Assembly (NCBI RefSeq): GCF_028765165.1
Contig: NZ_JARADB010000002.1
Location: 1,054,001 to 1,118,000, forward strand
Origin: Paenibacillus sp. MAHUQ-63
GTDB taxonomy: Bacteria; Bacillota; Bacilli; Paenibacillales; NBRC-103111
Length of the DNA stretch: 64,000 nt
Direction of reading: 5' to 3'
The first letter of the stretch is position 1. Every line of letters begins with the position of its first letter. Both the position numbers and the translations under genes were made by a program. The notes under the pieces are model-generated. The model was given only the letters and a program-made list of their open reading frames with translations, ran no database searches and was not told the DNA's origin. This document shows positions 15,763-23,715 of this stretch, one piece after another.

Positions 15763-16160
15763 CTGAGCGAAGGGGATAGTGTTCCAAGAGCAATGCGCCA
15801 AACCTGAGCGAAGGGGATAGTGTTCCAAGAGTATCGCGCCGAGCCTAAGCGAAGAGAATAGTGCTCCAGGAGTATGGTACCGAACCTGAGCAAAGGGTAT
15901 AGTGCTCTAAGAGTATCGCGCCCGAACCTGATCGAAGGGTATAGCGCTCTAAGCGTATCGTGCCAAACCTGATCGAAGGGAATAGTGCTCCAAGAGTATC
16001 GCACCCGAGCCTGAGCGAGGGGGATGGTTCTCTAAGCGTATCGCATCGAACCTGAGCGAGGGGGATAGCGCTCTAAGCGTATCGCATCCGAGCCTGAGCG
16101 AGGGGATAGTGCTCTAAGCGTATCGTGCCGAGTCTGAGCCAAGGGAATAGTGCCCAAAGG
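15763..16160 (-). repeat. Tandem array B: nine-plus 41-bp repeats, inverted relative to array A
   Basis: Units starting CTGAGCG (or close variants) recur at 15763, 15804, 15845, 15886, 15928, 15969, 16011, 16052, 16094 and a partial one at 16134, with a spacing of 40-42 bp. Read on the minus strand the core is CACTATCCCCTTCGCTCAGG, nearly the same as the core of array A. The second half of the unit differs. The two arrays therefore face each other around about 15750. A transcript across both could fold core against core. The region between methyltransferase and araR holds nothing else I can call. Confidence 0.9.
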
Positions 16161-16195
16161 AGAGCGTGAAATGGCGGCCTGCAGAAGGGAGGCGA

Positions 16196-16227
16196 ATATG
16201 TACATACAAGTTGAGGCGGTGTATAAT
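16196..16227 (+). promoter_or_regulatory. araR promoter with AraR operator
   Basis: ATATGTACATACAAGT (16196-16211) closely matches the AraR operator ATTTGTACGTACAAAT. TATAAT at 16222-16227 is a strong -10, and the operator covers the -35 position. This predicts autoregulation of araR. Confidence 0.82.
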
Positions 16228-16257
16228 ACGTTGAGAATCAAACGCCTGAGGTGAATC

Positions 16258-17352
16258 ATGAAAGAAAAGCAAATGCCGAAATACTTGCAGTTGAAACAGG
16301 AAATTTTATCGTGGCTTCACACCGGGAAGCTGAAACCGAACGATCAGATGCCGTCGGAGAATGAGATTGCGGAGCAATTTCAGATGAGCCGGCAGACGGT
16401 TCGCCAAACATTCGGCGAACTGGAGCAAGAGGGCTGGTTGTACCGGATGCAGGGGAAGGGAACTTTCGTCTCCACGCCTCAATCGCAAAAAGGCCGGGAT
16501 GTGCAAACGATCGGCATCCTGACTACGTATATATCCGATTATATTTTTCCGCACATCGTCAGAGGAGCTGAGTCCGCTTTGCGGGCGCGCGGCTACAGGC
16601 TGCTGTTGTCGTCAACAGACAATGACAAGGAGAAAGAGAAGGAAAGCCTCAACATGATGATGAGCCAACCGCTCAGCGGGCTTATTATTGAGCCGACGAA
16701 AAGCGCGGAGGGGAATCCCAATCTCAATTATTATCTATCTCTTGATTATCAGCATATCCCCTATTTGATGATCAATGAACGGTATCCGGAGATGAATTGT
16801 CCGTCGCTGGTCGTTGACGATGAAGAAGGCGGGTTCAAAGCCGCGCAGCATTTGATTGAGCTGGGGCATCGTCGTATCGCGGGATTTTTTAAGACGGACG
16901 ATTTGCAAGGAGTTAACCGCTTGAAAGGGTTCATTCGGGCTCATCACCACTACCAAATCCCGCTGCTGCCGGAGCTCGTGATCCATTACACAACTGAAGA
17001 AAAACGGGAGAAGCCCTACGCGAGCGCCGTTTCGCTCCTTGCCCAAGCGGAAGACAGGCCGACGGCATTCGTTTGCTACAACGACGAGCTGGCGGTGCAC
17101 CTGCTTGAGGCTGTACGTACATTTGGCCTGCAAGTCCCGCAGGAGGTTTCGATCGTGGGCTTTGACGACTCTTTTTTGGCTACGGCTACGGAAGTGAAGT
17201 TAACGACGCTCACACATCCGAAGACGGATCTGGGGTCCGATGCCGCCGAGCTGCTGCTTGATATGATTGAGAATAAGCGCATTAGCGGGAGAGAAACCGG
17301 TAGAATCTATAAGCCTGAATTAATCGTCAGGGAGTCTACCATGCGGATTTAA
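16258..17352 (+). CDS. araR: Arabinose operon repressor AraR (GntR-type HTH, LacI-type effector domain)
   Basis: A 364-residue chimeric regulator. The N-terminal winged helix of the GntR type reads MPSENEIAEQFQMSRQTVRQ, with QGKGTFVS ending the wing near residue 75. From about residue 80 a periplasmic-binding-like domain begins (TIGILTTYISDYIFP). This domain order is diagnostic of AraR, which releases DNA when L-arabinose binds. Two operator-like palindromes, one before araR and one before araA, support the call. It is transcribed in the same direction as araA but has its own promoter. Confidence 0.93.
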   Translation: MKEKQMPKYLQLKQEILSWLHTGKLKPNDQMPSENEIAEQFQMSRQTVRQTFGELEQEGWLYRMQGKGTFVSTPQSQKGRDVQTIGILTTYISDYIFPHIVRGAESALRARGYRLLLSSTDNDKEKEKESLNMMMSQPLSGLIIEPTKSAEGNPNLNYYLSLDYQHIPYLMINERYPEMNCPSLVVDDEEGGFKAAQHLIELGHRRIAGFFKTDDLQGVNRLKGFIRAHHHYQIPLLPELVIHYTTEEKREKPYASAVSLLAQAEDRPTAFVCYNDELAVHLLEAVRTFGLQVPQEVSIVGFDDSFLATATEVKLTTLTHPKTDLGSDAAELLLDMIENKRISGRETGRIYKPELIVRESTMRI

Positions 17353-17375
17353 GGTTGGAAAATTATTTCTGGTCA

Positions 17376-17399
17376 ACTTGTACGTACAAGTGTTATACT
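17376..17399 (+). promoter_or_regulatory. araA promoter with AraR operator
   Basis: ACTTGTACGTACAAGT (17376-17391) is a perfect 16-bp palindrome fitting the AraR consensus. TATACT (17394-17399) is a plausible -10 three bases after it, so repressor binding would block the promoter. The 17400-17667 leader contains no other feature I can support. Confidence 0.88.
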
Positions 17400-17667
17400 G
17401 GGAGTAGAGATTGGGATTTGGAAAGGGCACTCTATAGCTAATAAGTTAGCAATCGGTGTTAACGATGGAACGGAGCCCGGTCGTGCCGTATTGGCCATGT
17501 TTGATGCAGTGGTCGCAGTTCATGAGTACCAGGCGTACAGCGAGCGAGCAGCATGATCGTTCCGGTCGTGGCGGGAATGACGTTATGAAGCGTCTGCGCA
17601 TGAACCGGGAGGAGGCCCGTTATAATTTCCAAAGCTCTTTTACTTAATTCCAAGGAGGCTAATCGCC

Positions 17668-19155
17668 ATGAACGCTCACTCTGATAAAGTATTTTGGTTC
17701 GTTACGGGAAGTCAGCACTTATATGGTCCTGAGACATTGCTGCAAGTGGAGAGTCATTCCAGACAAATTACGGAAGGAATTGACCGCGACGCGTCGATTC
17801 CGAGCAAGCTGGTGTTCAAAGAGGTTCTGACGACGCCGGATGCGATTCGCAGATTGTGCCTGGATGCCAATGCGGACGATAATTGCGCCGGAATCATTAC
17901 CTGGATGCATACGTTTTCTCCGGCCAAGATGTGGATTGCAGGTTTAAGCGAGTACCGCAAGCCGCTGCTTCACCTGCATACGCAATTCAATCGCGACATC
18001 CCATGGGAAACGATCGATATGGATTTCATGAACCTTAATCAGGCGGCGCATGGCGACCGCGAATATGGATTCATCGGGGCGCGCATGGGCATTTCCCGCA
18101 AAGTTGTCGTCGGCTACTGGGAAGATCCGGCGGTCATCTCCCGCATTGCGGGATGGATGCGCACTGCGGTTGCGTTCGTTGAAGGACGCGAGCTGAAGGT
18201 AGCCCGTTTCGGCGATAACATGCGTCAAGTTGCCGTAACGGAAGGGGATAAGGTTGAAGCGCAAATCAAGTTCGGCTGGTCCATCAACGGATACGGCGTA
18301 GGAGATCTTGTTCAACGTGTCGGGGACATTTCCGAAGCGGAAGTGGACCAATTGATGGACGAATACAACGAGCTGTATGATATTACGCCGGAAGGGCGCA
18401 GCGCTGGCCCGGTTCGCGAAGCGATCCGCGAGCAGGCGCGCATCGAGCTCGGCATGAAGAGCTTTCTGCAGGAAGGCGGCTTCGGGGCGTTCACAACGTC
18501 TTTTGAAGACCTGCACGGCCTGAAACAGCTGCCTGGCCTAGCTGTTCAACGGCTGATGGAGCAAGGTTACGGCTTCGGCGGCGAAGGCGATTGGAAGACG
18601 GCGGCGCTCACTCGCGTCATGAAGATCATTGCCGGCAACAAGGGGACGTCGTTCATGGAAGATTATACGTATCATATGGAACCGGGTCAGGAGCTTGTAC
18701 TCGGTGCGCATATGCTGGAGGTTTGTCCGACGATCGCAGCGACTCGCCCGAAGATCGAGGTTCATCCGCTAGGCATCGGCGGAAAAGCCGATCCGGCTCG
18801 TATCGTATTCGACGGCGCTTCCGGCGCAGCGCTCAATGCTTCGCTGATCGATATGGGCAACCGCTTCCGCTTGCTGATTAACGAGGTGGACGCCGTACAG
18901 CCGGTTAAAGCGATGCCTAAGCTGCCAGTGGCCCGCGTCTTATGGAAGCCGCAGCCTTCGCTTAGCGAATCGGCGGAAGCCTGGATCTATGCAGGCGGTG
19001 CGCACCATACGGTATTCTCTTACAATGTCAGCACGGAGCAATTGGTGGATTGGGCGGATCTTGCCGGCATCGAGGTAGCCATTATTAATAAGCATACATC
19101 GCCGCTGCAATTCCGCAATGAACTTCGCTGGAGCGAGGCTGCGTGGAGACGCTAG
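17668..19155 (+). CDS. araA: L-arabinose isomerase
   Basis: Converts L-arabinose to L-ribulose, the first step of arabinose breakdown; cytosolic, 495 residues, the usual length. The N-terminus [18 protein letters not shown] and the central [20 protein letters not shown] region are family signatures; [11 protein letters not shown] and the Glu and His residues near [11 protein letters not shown] belong to the metal site. The ATG follows CAAGGAGG. AraR operators precede it. The usual araB (kinase) and araD (epimerase) genes are not in this window; downstream lies an aldose 1-epimerase instead. Confidence 0.97.
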   Translation: MNAHSDKVFWFVTGSQHLYGPETLLQVESHSRQITEGIDRDASIPSKLVFKEVLTTPDAIRRLCLDANADDNCAGIITWMHTFSPAKMWIAGLSEYRKPLLHLHTQFNRDIPWETIDMDFMNLNQAAHGDREYGFIGARMGISRKVVVGYWEDPAVISRIAGWMRTAVAFVEGRELKVARFGDNMRQVAVTEGDKVEAQIKFGWSINGYGVGDLVQRVGDISEAEVDQLMDEYNELYDITPEGRSAGPVREAIREQARIELGMKSFLQEGGFGAFTTSFEDLHGLKQLPGLAVQRLMEQGYGFGGEGDWKTAALTRVMKIIAGNKGTSFMEDYTYHMEPGQELVLGAHMLEVCPTIAATRPKIEVHPLGIGGKADPARIVFDGASGAALNASLIDMGNRFRLLINEVDAVQPVKAMPKLPVARVLWKPQPSLSESAEAWIYAGGAHHTVFSYNVSTEQLVDWADLAGIEVAIINKHTSPLQFRNELRWSEAAWRR

Positions 19156-19176
19156 GCAGGCACAGGTTATAAGCGA

Positions 19177-19210
19177 AGACCGTTCTTCCTTTGCGGAGGA
19201 CGGTTTTCTT
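19177..19210 (+). terminator. Terminator after araA
   Basis: GACCGTTCTTCC and GGAGGACGGTT form an imperfect hairpin followed by TTTCTT. Confidence 0.6.
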
Positions 19211-19304
19211 GCATTTGCATTGACTTCTTCGTTTCCGATGCTTTAAAGTAAATTGATATGAGCTTGTCCAAATGATGGACAATGTGGTAGGAGGATGACT
19301 CGAG

Positions 19305-20306
19305 ATGACAACGAAAGCTTATGAAGGATCATTCCAAGGAGAGAAAGCGGTGTGGCTGCAGGCGGGCCGCTACGAAGCCGCTGTGCTGCCGGAAATCGGC
19401 GCCAACCTGATTGCTTTTAGAGATAATGAGAAGGATTACCGTTTCCTCCGCGAGCCGTCCTTGGACGAAATGGAAGCGTTTAAAGCACGTCCAATTATTC
19501 ACGGCATCCCTGTGCTATTCCCGCCGAACCGTTATGAAGACGGCAAATTCCCATGGCAGGGCAAAGTTTTTCAATTCCCGGTTAACGAACCGAAAACAGG
19601 CAATCATCTCCATGGCTTCGTCCATGATATTCCTTGGGAAGTGGAGAAATTCGGCTCCGATGAAAGCGAGAGCCGTGTGACTCTGGCATTGCGCGTTCGC
19701 GAAGGCCATTCCGTTTATACGTATTTGCCGTTCGATTTCACGATTCGCCTTACGTATGTGTTGAACGAGTTCGGTTTGCACCAGCATATATCGGTACATA
19801 ATGAGGGCAGAGAGGCAATGCCTTGCTTGATCGCCTACCATACGACCATCAACGCACCATTCGCTCCTCATTCGCAGGCTTCCGACTACAGCTTCAAAAT
19901 GACGATCGGCGACCGCTGGGCGATGAGCGAAAGAATGCTGCCGACTGGCGAGTACCAACCGCTCTCGGACGAAGAAGCGAAAATGAAAGTAGGCGGCCTG
20001 TCGCCGTTCTTCGAATCGATGGATAATCATTACACCACATCGCCGCAAAACGGCCGCAACTACATGGAGTTGACCGACGCCCGTGAAGGTGTCAAATTGG
20101 TTTATGACGTCGGAACGTCTTATAAACAATGGATGATCTGGAACAACGGCGCTACAGAAGGGTTCTTCTGTCCGGAGCCGCAGATGAATCTTGTCAACGC
20201 GCCTAATGTGGATCTTCCGGCAGATCAAATTGGATTGGTCAGCTTGGAGCCAGGTGAAGTATGGGGCGAATCCGCACGTCTTTATACGATTGAATTAAAG
20301 AAATAG
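19305..20306 (+). CDS. Aldose 1-epimerase family protein
   Basis: A 333-residue galactose-mutarotase-fold protein. The pattern EIGANLIAFRDNEKDYRFLR at the N-terminus, HGIPVLFPPNR near residue 67, and HLHGFVHDIPWEV near residue 102 are typical of the family. The catalytic histidines of the mutarotase fold are plausibly the HGF and AYHTTI residues. It interconverts sugar anomers and, next to araA, probably acts on arabinose or a related pentose. TAGGAGGATG precedes the start. A terminator separates it from araA, with TTGACT at about 19220 as a possible -35, so it may have its own promoter. Confidence 0.85.
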   Translation: MTTKAYEGSFQGEKAVWLQAGRYEAAVLPEIGANLIAFRDNEKDYRFLREPSLDEMEAFKARPIIHGIPVLFPPNRYEDGKFPWQGKVFQFPVNEPKTGNHLHGFVHDIPWEVEKFGSDESESRVTLALRVREGHSVYTYLPFDFTIRLTYVLNEFGLHQHISVHNEGREAMPCLIAYHTTINAPFAPHSQASDYSFKMTIGDRWAMSERMLPTGEYQPLSDEEAKMKVGGLSPFFESMDNHYTTSPQNGRNYMELTDAREGVKLVYDVGTSYKQWMIWNNGATEGFFCPEPQMNLVNAPNVDLPADQIGLVSLEPGEVWGESARLYTIELKK

Positions 20307-20405
20307 ATCCTAGATTACCGTAATGCCCCCTATGACGCATGGAGAGAATCCGACGTGATGCTCGCTAAGCGGCAAGGGGGTATTTGCATCGAAAGGTTGG
20401 GCTGT

Positions 20406-20561
20406 ATGGACAAAGAGCAGTTACTTGCAGAGATTGAAAAGCTTAAGCAGGAAAATGAAAGGCTGAAACAGGAAATCGCGAGGCTTCGCGGAGTCAAACG
20501 AACGTCGGCCGGAGCGATGGACAGCATGTCCACGAAATTGAAAGAAGCACTAAGAGAGTAA
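20406..20561 (+). CDS. Small coiled-coil protein, 51 residues
   Basis: The product starts MDKEQLLAEIEKLKQENERL and continues with leucines spaced seven apart, a clear leucine-zipper-like coiled coil over residues 5-34. A polar tail with MSTKLKEALRE follows. The ATG at 20406 follows GAAAGG at about 10 bases; an in-frame upstream extension starts at 20355 but is poorly supported. It probably dimerises. Function is not evident; small zipper proteins of this kind may be adaptors or regulators. Confidence 0.65.
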   Translation: MDKEQLLAEIEKLKQENERLKQEIARLRGVKRTSAGAMDSMSTKLKEALRE

Positions 20562-20633
20562 GGTTCCCGGCACAGTTCGACAAAACGGCGATCATTCGCT
20601 ATAATGAGTACTGGTAAAAGGAGGGAAATGAAA

Positions 20634-20963
20634 ATGAACGAAACATTACCGCCAAAAACTTGCTCGATCGATCGGCTTGTTACGAAGGAAGCTGAAGTGA
20701 GCAAAGTGCTTGCAGGGCAAAAAACAGCGTGCAGACGCAATGGCCGTTATGCCGATATCGGGGAGACGATGGACCTTCAGGGTACAACGTTTCAGGTAAC
20801 GAAGGTATATCAGCAGTCGCTCGGCGAATTGACCGTGGAAGATGCGAAGGCTGAAGGACATGAGTCGGTCGAGGAGTACCGCGACAGTATTTTGGCTATG
20901 CACCCGGGCATGCCGTGGCTGCCGCAAATGAAAGTTTGGGTTCACGAATTTCAGAAAGTTTAA
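20634..20963 (+). CDS. ASCH-domain protein
   Basis: A 109-residue protein. VLAGQKTACRRNGRYADIGE and the following LQGTTFQVTKVYQQSLGELT match the ASCH fold, related to PUA domains and often RNA-binding. LTVEDAKAEGHESVEEY and HPGMPWLPQMKVWVHEF complete the domain. The ATG at 20634 has AAAGGAGGG at 8 bases; the in-frame ATG at 20628 is too close. A strong terminator follows. RNA binding is inferred from the fold, and no substrate is known. Confidence 0.8.
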   Translation: MNETLPPKTCSIDRLVTKEAEVSKVLAGQKTACRRNGRYADIGETMDLQGTTFQVTKVYQQSLGELTVEDAKAEGHESVEEYRDSILAMHPGMPWLPQMKVWVHEFQKV

Positions 20964-20969
20964 CAGCGC

Positions 20970-21003
20970 AAACCAGTGCGAATCCGAGATTCGCACTGGT
21001 TTG
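20970..21003 (+). terminator. Strong terminator after the ASCH gene
   Basis: AAACCAGTGCGAATC and GATTCGCACTGGTTT are perfectly complementary over 15 bp with a three-base loop, followed by GTTG. The T tract is weak but the stem is very stable. Confidence 0.75.
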
Positions 21004-21024
21004 TTGAATTTGACGTGAGAATGG

Positions 21025-21471
21025 ATGATGAGGTTGTCTTGGTACGTATGGCTTTTATATATTCATATTTTTAGCGTTGTGCTCAGTATTGGGCCGTACT
21101 TCATTCTATTTCCCTTGTTAGCGAAAATAAGAACGGCCCCCTTCGAGCTGCTGCCCGAATATTTGGAGCCGTTTCGCATTACGGTGAGGCTCACGAAGCA
21201 TGCGGGCCATGTGCTGGTGGCAACAGGCATTCTGCTTACATGGCTGACCGCCTGGACGTGGAAAACCTCATGGATCGTCTTCACCGTACTCATTATGGTA
21301 GCCTCGCTCTATTTCATTGCCAGGGCGTTCTCGCCGCTCCTCCGCAAGCTGCGCGCACCCCATGAAGACCGGGATTTGCTGGTGAATCAACTGCGCAAAG
21401 CGCTGATCTGGTACGTGATCATCACGCTGACGATGATGTGGTTCATGGTGGCCAAACCGAGCTTCTGGTGA
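21025..21471 (+). CDS. Small integral membrane protein, about four membrane spans
   Basis: A 148-residue protein with hydrophobic helices at about residues 8-30, 60-80, 85-105 and 125-145. Histidines occur in or near membrane segments (YIHIFSV, TKHAGHVLV), as in DUF2269-like or copper/heme-associated small membrane proteins. This resemblance is weak. Two adjacent ATG codons (21025 and 21028) are possible starts, both with a poor ribosome site. It lies between the terminator of the ASCH gene and a convergent methyltransferase. No specific function can be given. Confidence 0.65.
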   Translation: MMRLSWYVWLLYIHIFSVVLSIGPYFILFPLLAKIRTAPFELLPEYLEPFRITVRLTKHAGHVLVATGILLTWLTAWTWKTSWIVFTVLIMVASLYFIARAFSPLLRKLRAPHEDRDLLVNQLRKALIWYVIITLTMMWFMVAKPSFW

Positions 21472-21481
21472 TGGCGGGGAT

Positions 21482-22180
21482 TCAGTCCGCCGGCTTGCGG
21501 GCGTACATGACGACGAAATTGTAGTACTTGTAGATACAATCGGCGTCGGCGAAGCCGCAAGCTTGAAGCCAGTTCAACTGCTGGTTCAGCGGGGCCATCC
21601 GGTCCAGCTTCGTTCTCTCGTAAGCCGCCTTCAGCGCTTCCGGGCTTAGGTCTGTGGCTTCGATTTTCGCTTCCCAGTCCGACCGGTACAGACGATCCAG
21701 GTACGGGCTCGCGCCTTGAACTTGATCGGCGTTCACGAAGATGCCGCCAGGCTTCAGCAGCCGGTAGATGCAGTGGAACAGCTTTTGTTTATCCTCATCT
21801 TCCAGATGGTGAATCGAAAGCGCGGACACGATGCAGTCGAATGGTTCGGAGGACTCGAAAGCCGTGTAATCACCGGCAACAATCGTCAGATCGAACGGTT
21901 GGCCCTCGAAGCGCAGTCTGGCTACATCGAGCATGCCTTCCGACAAGTCGATCAGTGTAACCTTGGCCGCAGGATACTTTTCCAATATGAATGAGGATAA
22001 CAGGCCCGTCCCGGCCCCTAAGTCAAGGATGCGCGGGGATGCCGTATCCGCCTCAACGAGCGAAGCGGCGGTTTGATAGAAATCATCGAAGCAGGGAATC
22101 AGTTTTCTGCGCTGACTGTCGTATTTCTCTGCGATCTCATTGAATTTGGACGTGATCTGTTGGTTGGCTTGATCTTTCAT
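21482..22180 (-). CDS. Class I SAM-dependent methyltransferase
   Basis: A 232-residue methyltransferase of the Tam/YrrT-like type. Motif I ILDLGAGTGLLSSFIL is near residue 50, motif II VTLIDLSEGMLDVARLRF follows, and the motif IV region is FDCIVSALSIHHLEDEDK. LKPGGIFVNADQ is the typical post-motif strand. The start ATG is preceded by AAATGGAGTTG. It converges on the small membrane protein gene and is not clearly in an operon. The acceptor substrate is unknown. Confidence 0.87.
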   Translation of the reverse strand: MKDQANQQITSKFNEIAEKYDSQRRKLIPCFDDFYQTAASLVEADTASPRILDLGAGTGLLSSFILEKYPAAKVTLIDLSEGMLDVARLRFEGQPFDLTIVAGDYTAFESSEPFDCIVSALSIHHLEDEDKQKLFHCIYRLLKPGGIFVNADQVQGASPYLDRLYRSDWEAKIEATDLSPEALKAAYERTKLDRMAPLNQQLNWLQACGFADADCIYKYYNFVVMYARKPAD

Positions 22181-22304
22181 TGAGTTTCAACTCCATTTCC
22201 TAAGTGGTGCTGTGGATATCTTGGCTTCATTCTATAGGGAAAAGGAGGAAAAAGCTAAGATATATAACCGATCATCGTTATAGGTAAAAGCTATAAAAGT
22301 GTGG

Positions 22305-22324
22305 CGACCTATTGGAGTAGGTCG
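22305..22324 (-). terminator. Possible terminator after the split exporter genes
   Basis: CGACCTA and TAGGTCG form a 7-bp stem with a six-base loop directly after the stop of the minus-strand exporter gene. On the minus strand it is followed by CCACACTTTTATAG, a weak T-rich tail. Confidence 0.5.
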
Positions 22325-22329
22325 GTGAA

Positions 22330-22761
22330 CTAAGCTTTTTTCCGCCGGACAAGCTGATTCAGCACCTCGGAGAAGACGAGGCCCATCGCGATGGCTCCGG
22401 ACAGCATGAATGCTTTGGCCGCGAGTTGCACGGCCACGTCATAATGATTGAGCACGACGTTGCGCATCGCATCGTAGGCCAACCCGCCCGGCACGAGCGG
22501 GATGATTCCGGCGACGCTGAATACGATGACCGGCGTTTTGTAGATGCGCGCCAGCAGCTGGCTGATGACGGTCACGATGAAAGAGGCGATCAAGGTGGCT
22601 ACGATCGCATCCAGCGAGACCCGCTGCAGCGATATATATAGCAGCCAGCCGACCATTCCGACGAAGCCGCATTGAACAATCGTGCTTCTGGGCACATTGA
22701 ACAAGATGGCGAAAGCCGCCGTTGATACGAAGCTCGTGATCAACTGTTCCAGCATGTTCAT
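22330..22761 (-). CDS. Threonine/serine exporter family protein, small subunit (YjjB/ThrE C-terminal type)
   Basis: A 143-residue membrane protein with about four to five spans. FNVPRSTIVQCGFVGMVGWL and VAGIIPLVPGGLAYDAMRNV are typical of the ThrE C-terminal half (DUF3815/YjjB). Together with the product of the overlapping upstream gene it would form a ThrE-like exporter for threonine, serine or related metabolites, such as succinate as described for YjjPB. The four-base overlap with the upstream gene indicates co-translation and a two-subunit complex. Substrate is uncertain. Confidence 0.85.
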   Translation of the reverse strand: MNMLEQLITSFVSTAAFAILFNVPRSTIVQCGFVGMVGWLLYISLQRVSLDAIVATLIASFIVTVISQLLARIYKTPVIVFSVAGIIPLVPGGLAYDAMRNVVLNHYDVAVQLAAKAFMLSGAIAMGLVFSEVLNQLVRRKKA

Positions 22762-23543
22762 GCGATTCCCTCCCCGTTATAAAAGGACAGCACGAAGGCG
22801 ATGCCGGCACCGATGGCAAAAGCCGTTAAGAAGGCTTCCGCTCCCTTGGAAACGCCTGACACAAAGTGTCCTGCCATGAGATCCCGTACGGCATTCGTAA
22901 TGAGAAGGCCCGGGACAAGCGGCATCACGGAGCCGATGATAATGGTGTCCAGGTCATGTCCGACTCCTGTCCGGACGAATAAATACGCAATGCCCCCGAT
23001 GAGAAGTGAGGCCAAGAATTCCGCGAAAAATTTGATCGGCACCAATCGGTGGAAATAGCCGAGAAAGGCCAGCCCGGCCCCTCCGGTGACGCAGGCCGGC
23101 AAGAAATCAGACCATGTCCCTTGAAACATGATCAAGAAGCAGCCGCTGGCAATTGCAGCGGATACAATTTTGAACCAAAAAGGAAAGCTCGTGTTCGCGG
23201 CATCGATGTCGGAGAGCTGCTTATAAGCATCTTGCGGCGATAACTTTCCTTGGGCGATCCGTCTGGAAATCGCGTTGACGACGGTTACTTTGTGCAGATC
23301 CGTCGATCTTGCGGAAATGCGAATCAGCCGCGTCGTCTGCTCGGGAGCGTCGATCGAGAAAATAATGCCGGTAGGCGTCACGAAGCTGTGCGAGTTGCGA
23401 ATACCGAAGCCTTCTGCGATATGGGTCATCGTATCCTCGACCCGGTAGGTTTCTCCGCCGTTCTCCAGCATGATTTTACCGGCCAGCAAACAGACTTGAG
23501 CGATTTCATAATTGGTAGCTGCATGAGAAGGGAGATGCTCCAT
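22758..23543 (-). CDS. Threonine/serine exporter family protein, large subunit (YjjP/DUF1212 type)
   Basis: A 261-residue protein. The soluble N-terminal half carries the DUF1212 signatures GKIMLENGGETYRVEDTM and GIFFSID-like GIIFSIDAPEQTTRLIRI. The C-terminal half has about five membrane spans, with GSVMPLVPGLLITNAVRDLM near residue 205. It pairs with the YjjB-like gene, which it overlaps by four bases. In actinobacteria the same two halves are fused in ThrE. Export of an amino or dicarboxylic acid is inferred. Confidence 0.86.
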   Translation of the reverse strand: MEHLPSHAATNYEIAQVCLLAGKIMLENGGETYRVEDTMTHIAEGFGIRNSHSFVTPTGIIFSIDAPEQTTRLIRISARSTDLHKVTVVNAISRRIAQGKLSPQDAYKQLSDIDAANTSFPFWFKIVSAAIASGCFLIMFQGTWSDFLPACVTGGAGLAFLGYFHRLVPIKFFAEFLASLLIGGIAYLFVRTGVGHDLDTIIIGSVMPLVPGLLITNAVRDLMAGHFVSGVSKGAEAFLTAFAIGAGIAFVLSFYNGEGIA

Positions 23544-23643
23544 GAACGATTCTCTCCTGATATGTATTTGCCAAAAGTATATACCATTTTGACGCTAAAA
23601 CCTAAGGGCAATGCGGCTGCCGTTCATAAATAATAATGAGCTC

Positions 23644-23693
23644 TGGACAAATGTATACCCCATGGGGTATTATGTATACCCATAGGGGTATAC
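23644..23693 (+). promoter_or_regulatory. Promoter with two CstR-type operators
   Basis: ATACCCCATGGGGTAT (23655-23670) is a perfect 16-bp palindrome, and GTATACCCATAGGGGTATAC (23674-23693) a near-perfect one. Both have the ATACCC..GGGTAT pattern of CstR/CsoR-family operators. TGGACA (23644-23649) and TATTAT (23668-23673) form a promoter with an 18-base spacer holding the first operator. The CstR-like repressor gene lies at the end of the same operon. Confidence 0.87.
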
Positions 23694-23715
23694 TAAACAT
23701 CAGGAGTGATCTTAC

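Noticed and set aside
15355..15807. A 150-residue open frame across tandem array A with a 15-residue repeat
   Set aside because: The unit is 45 bp, so any frame stays open; there is no ribosome site, the frame starts inside a terminator and codon use is odd. I treat it as non-coding repeat.
15380..16160. CRISPR array
   Set aside because: Units are degenerate and contiguous, no unique spacers of uniform length are seen, and no cas genes are nearby.
17456..17647. A 63-residue leader frame before araA
   Set aside because: It has no good ribosome site and its product looks random; antisense frames are equally open.
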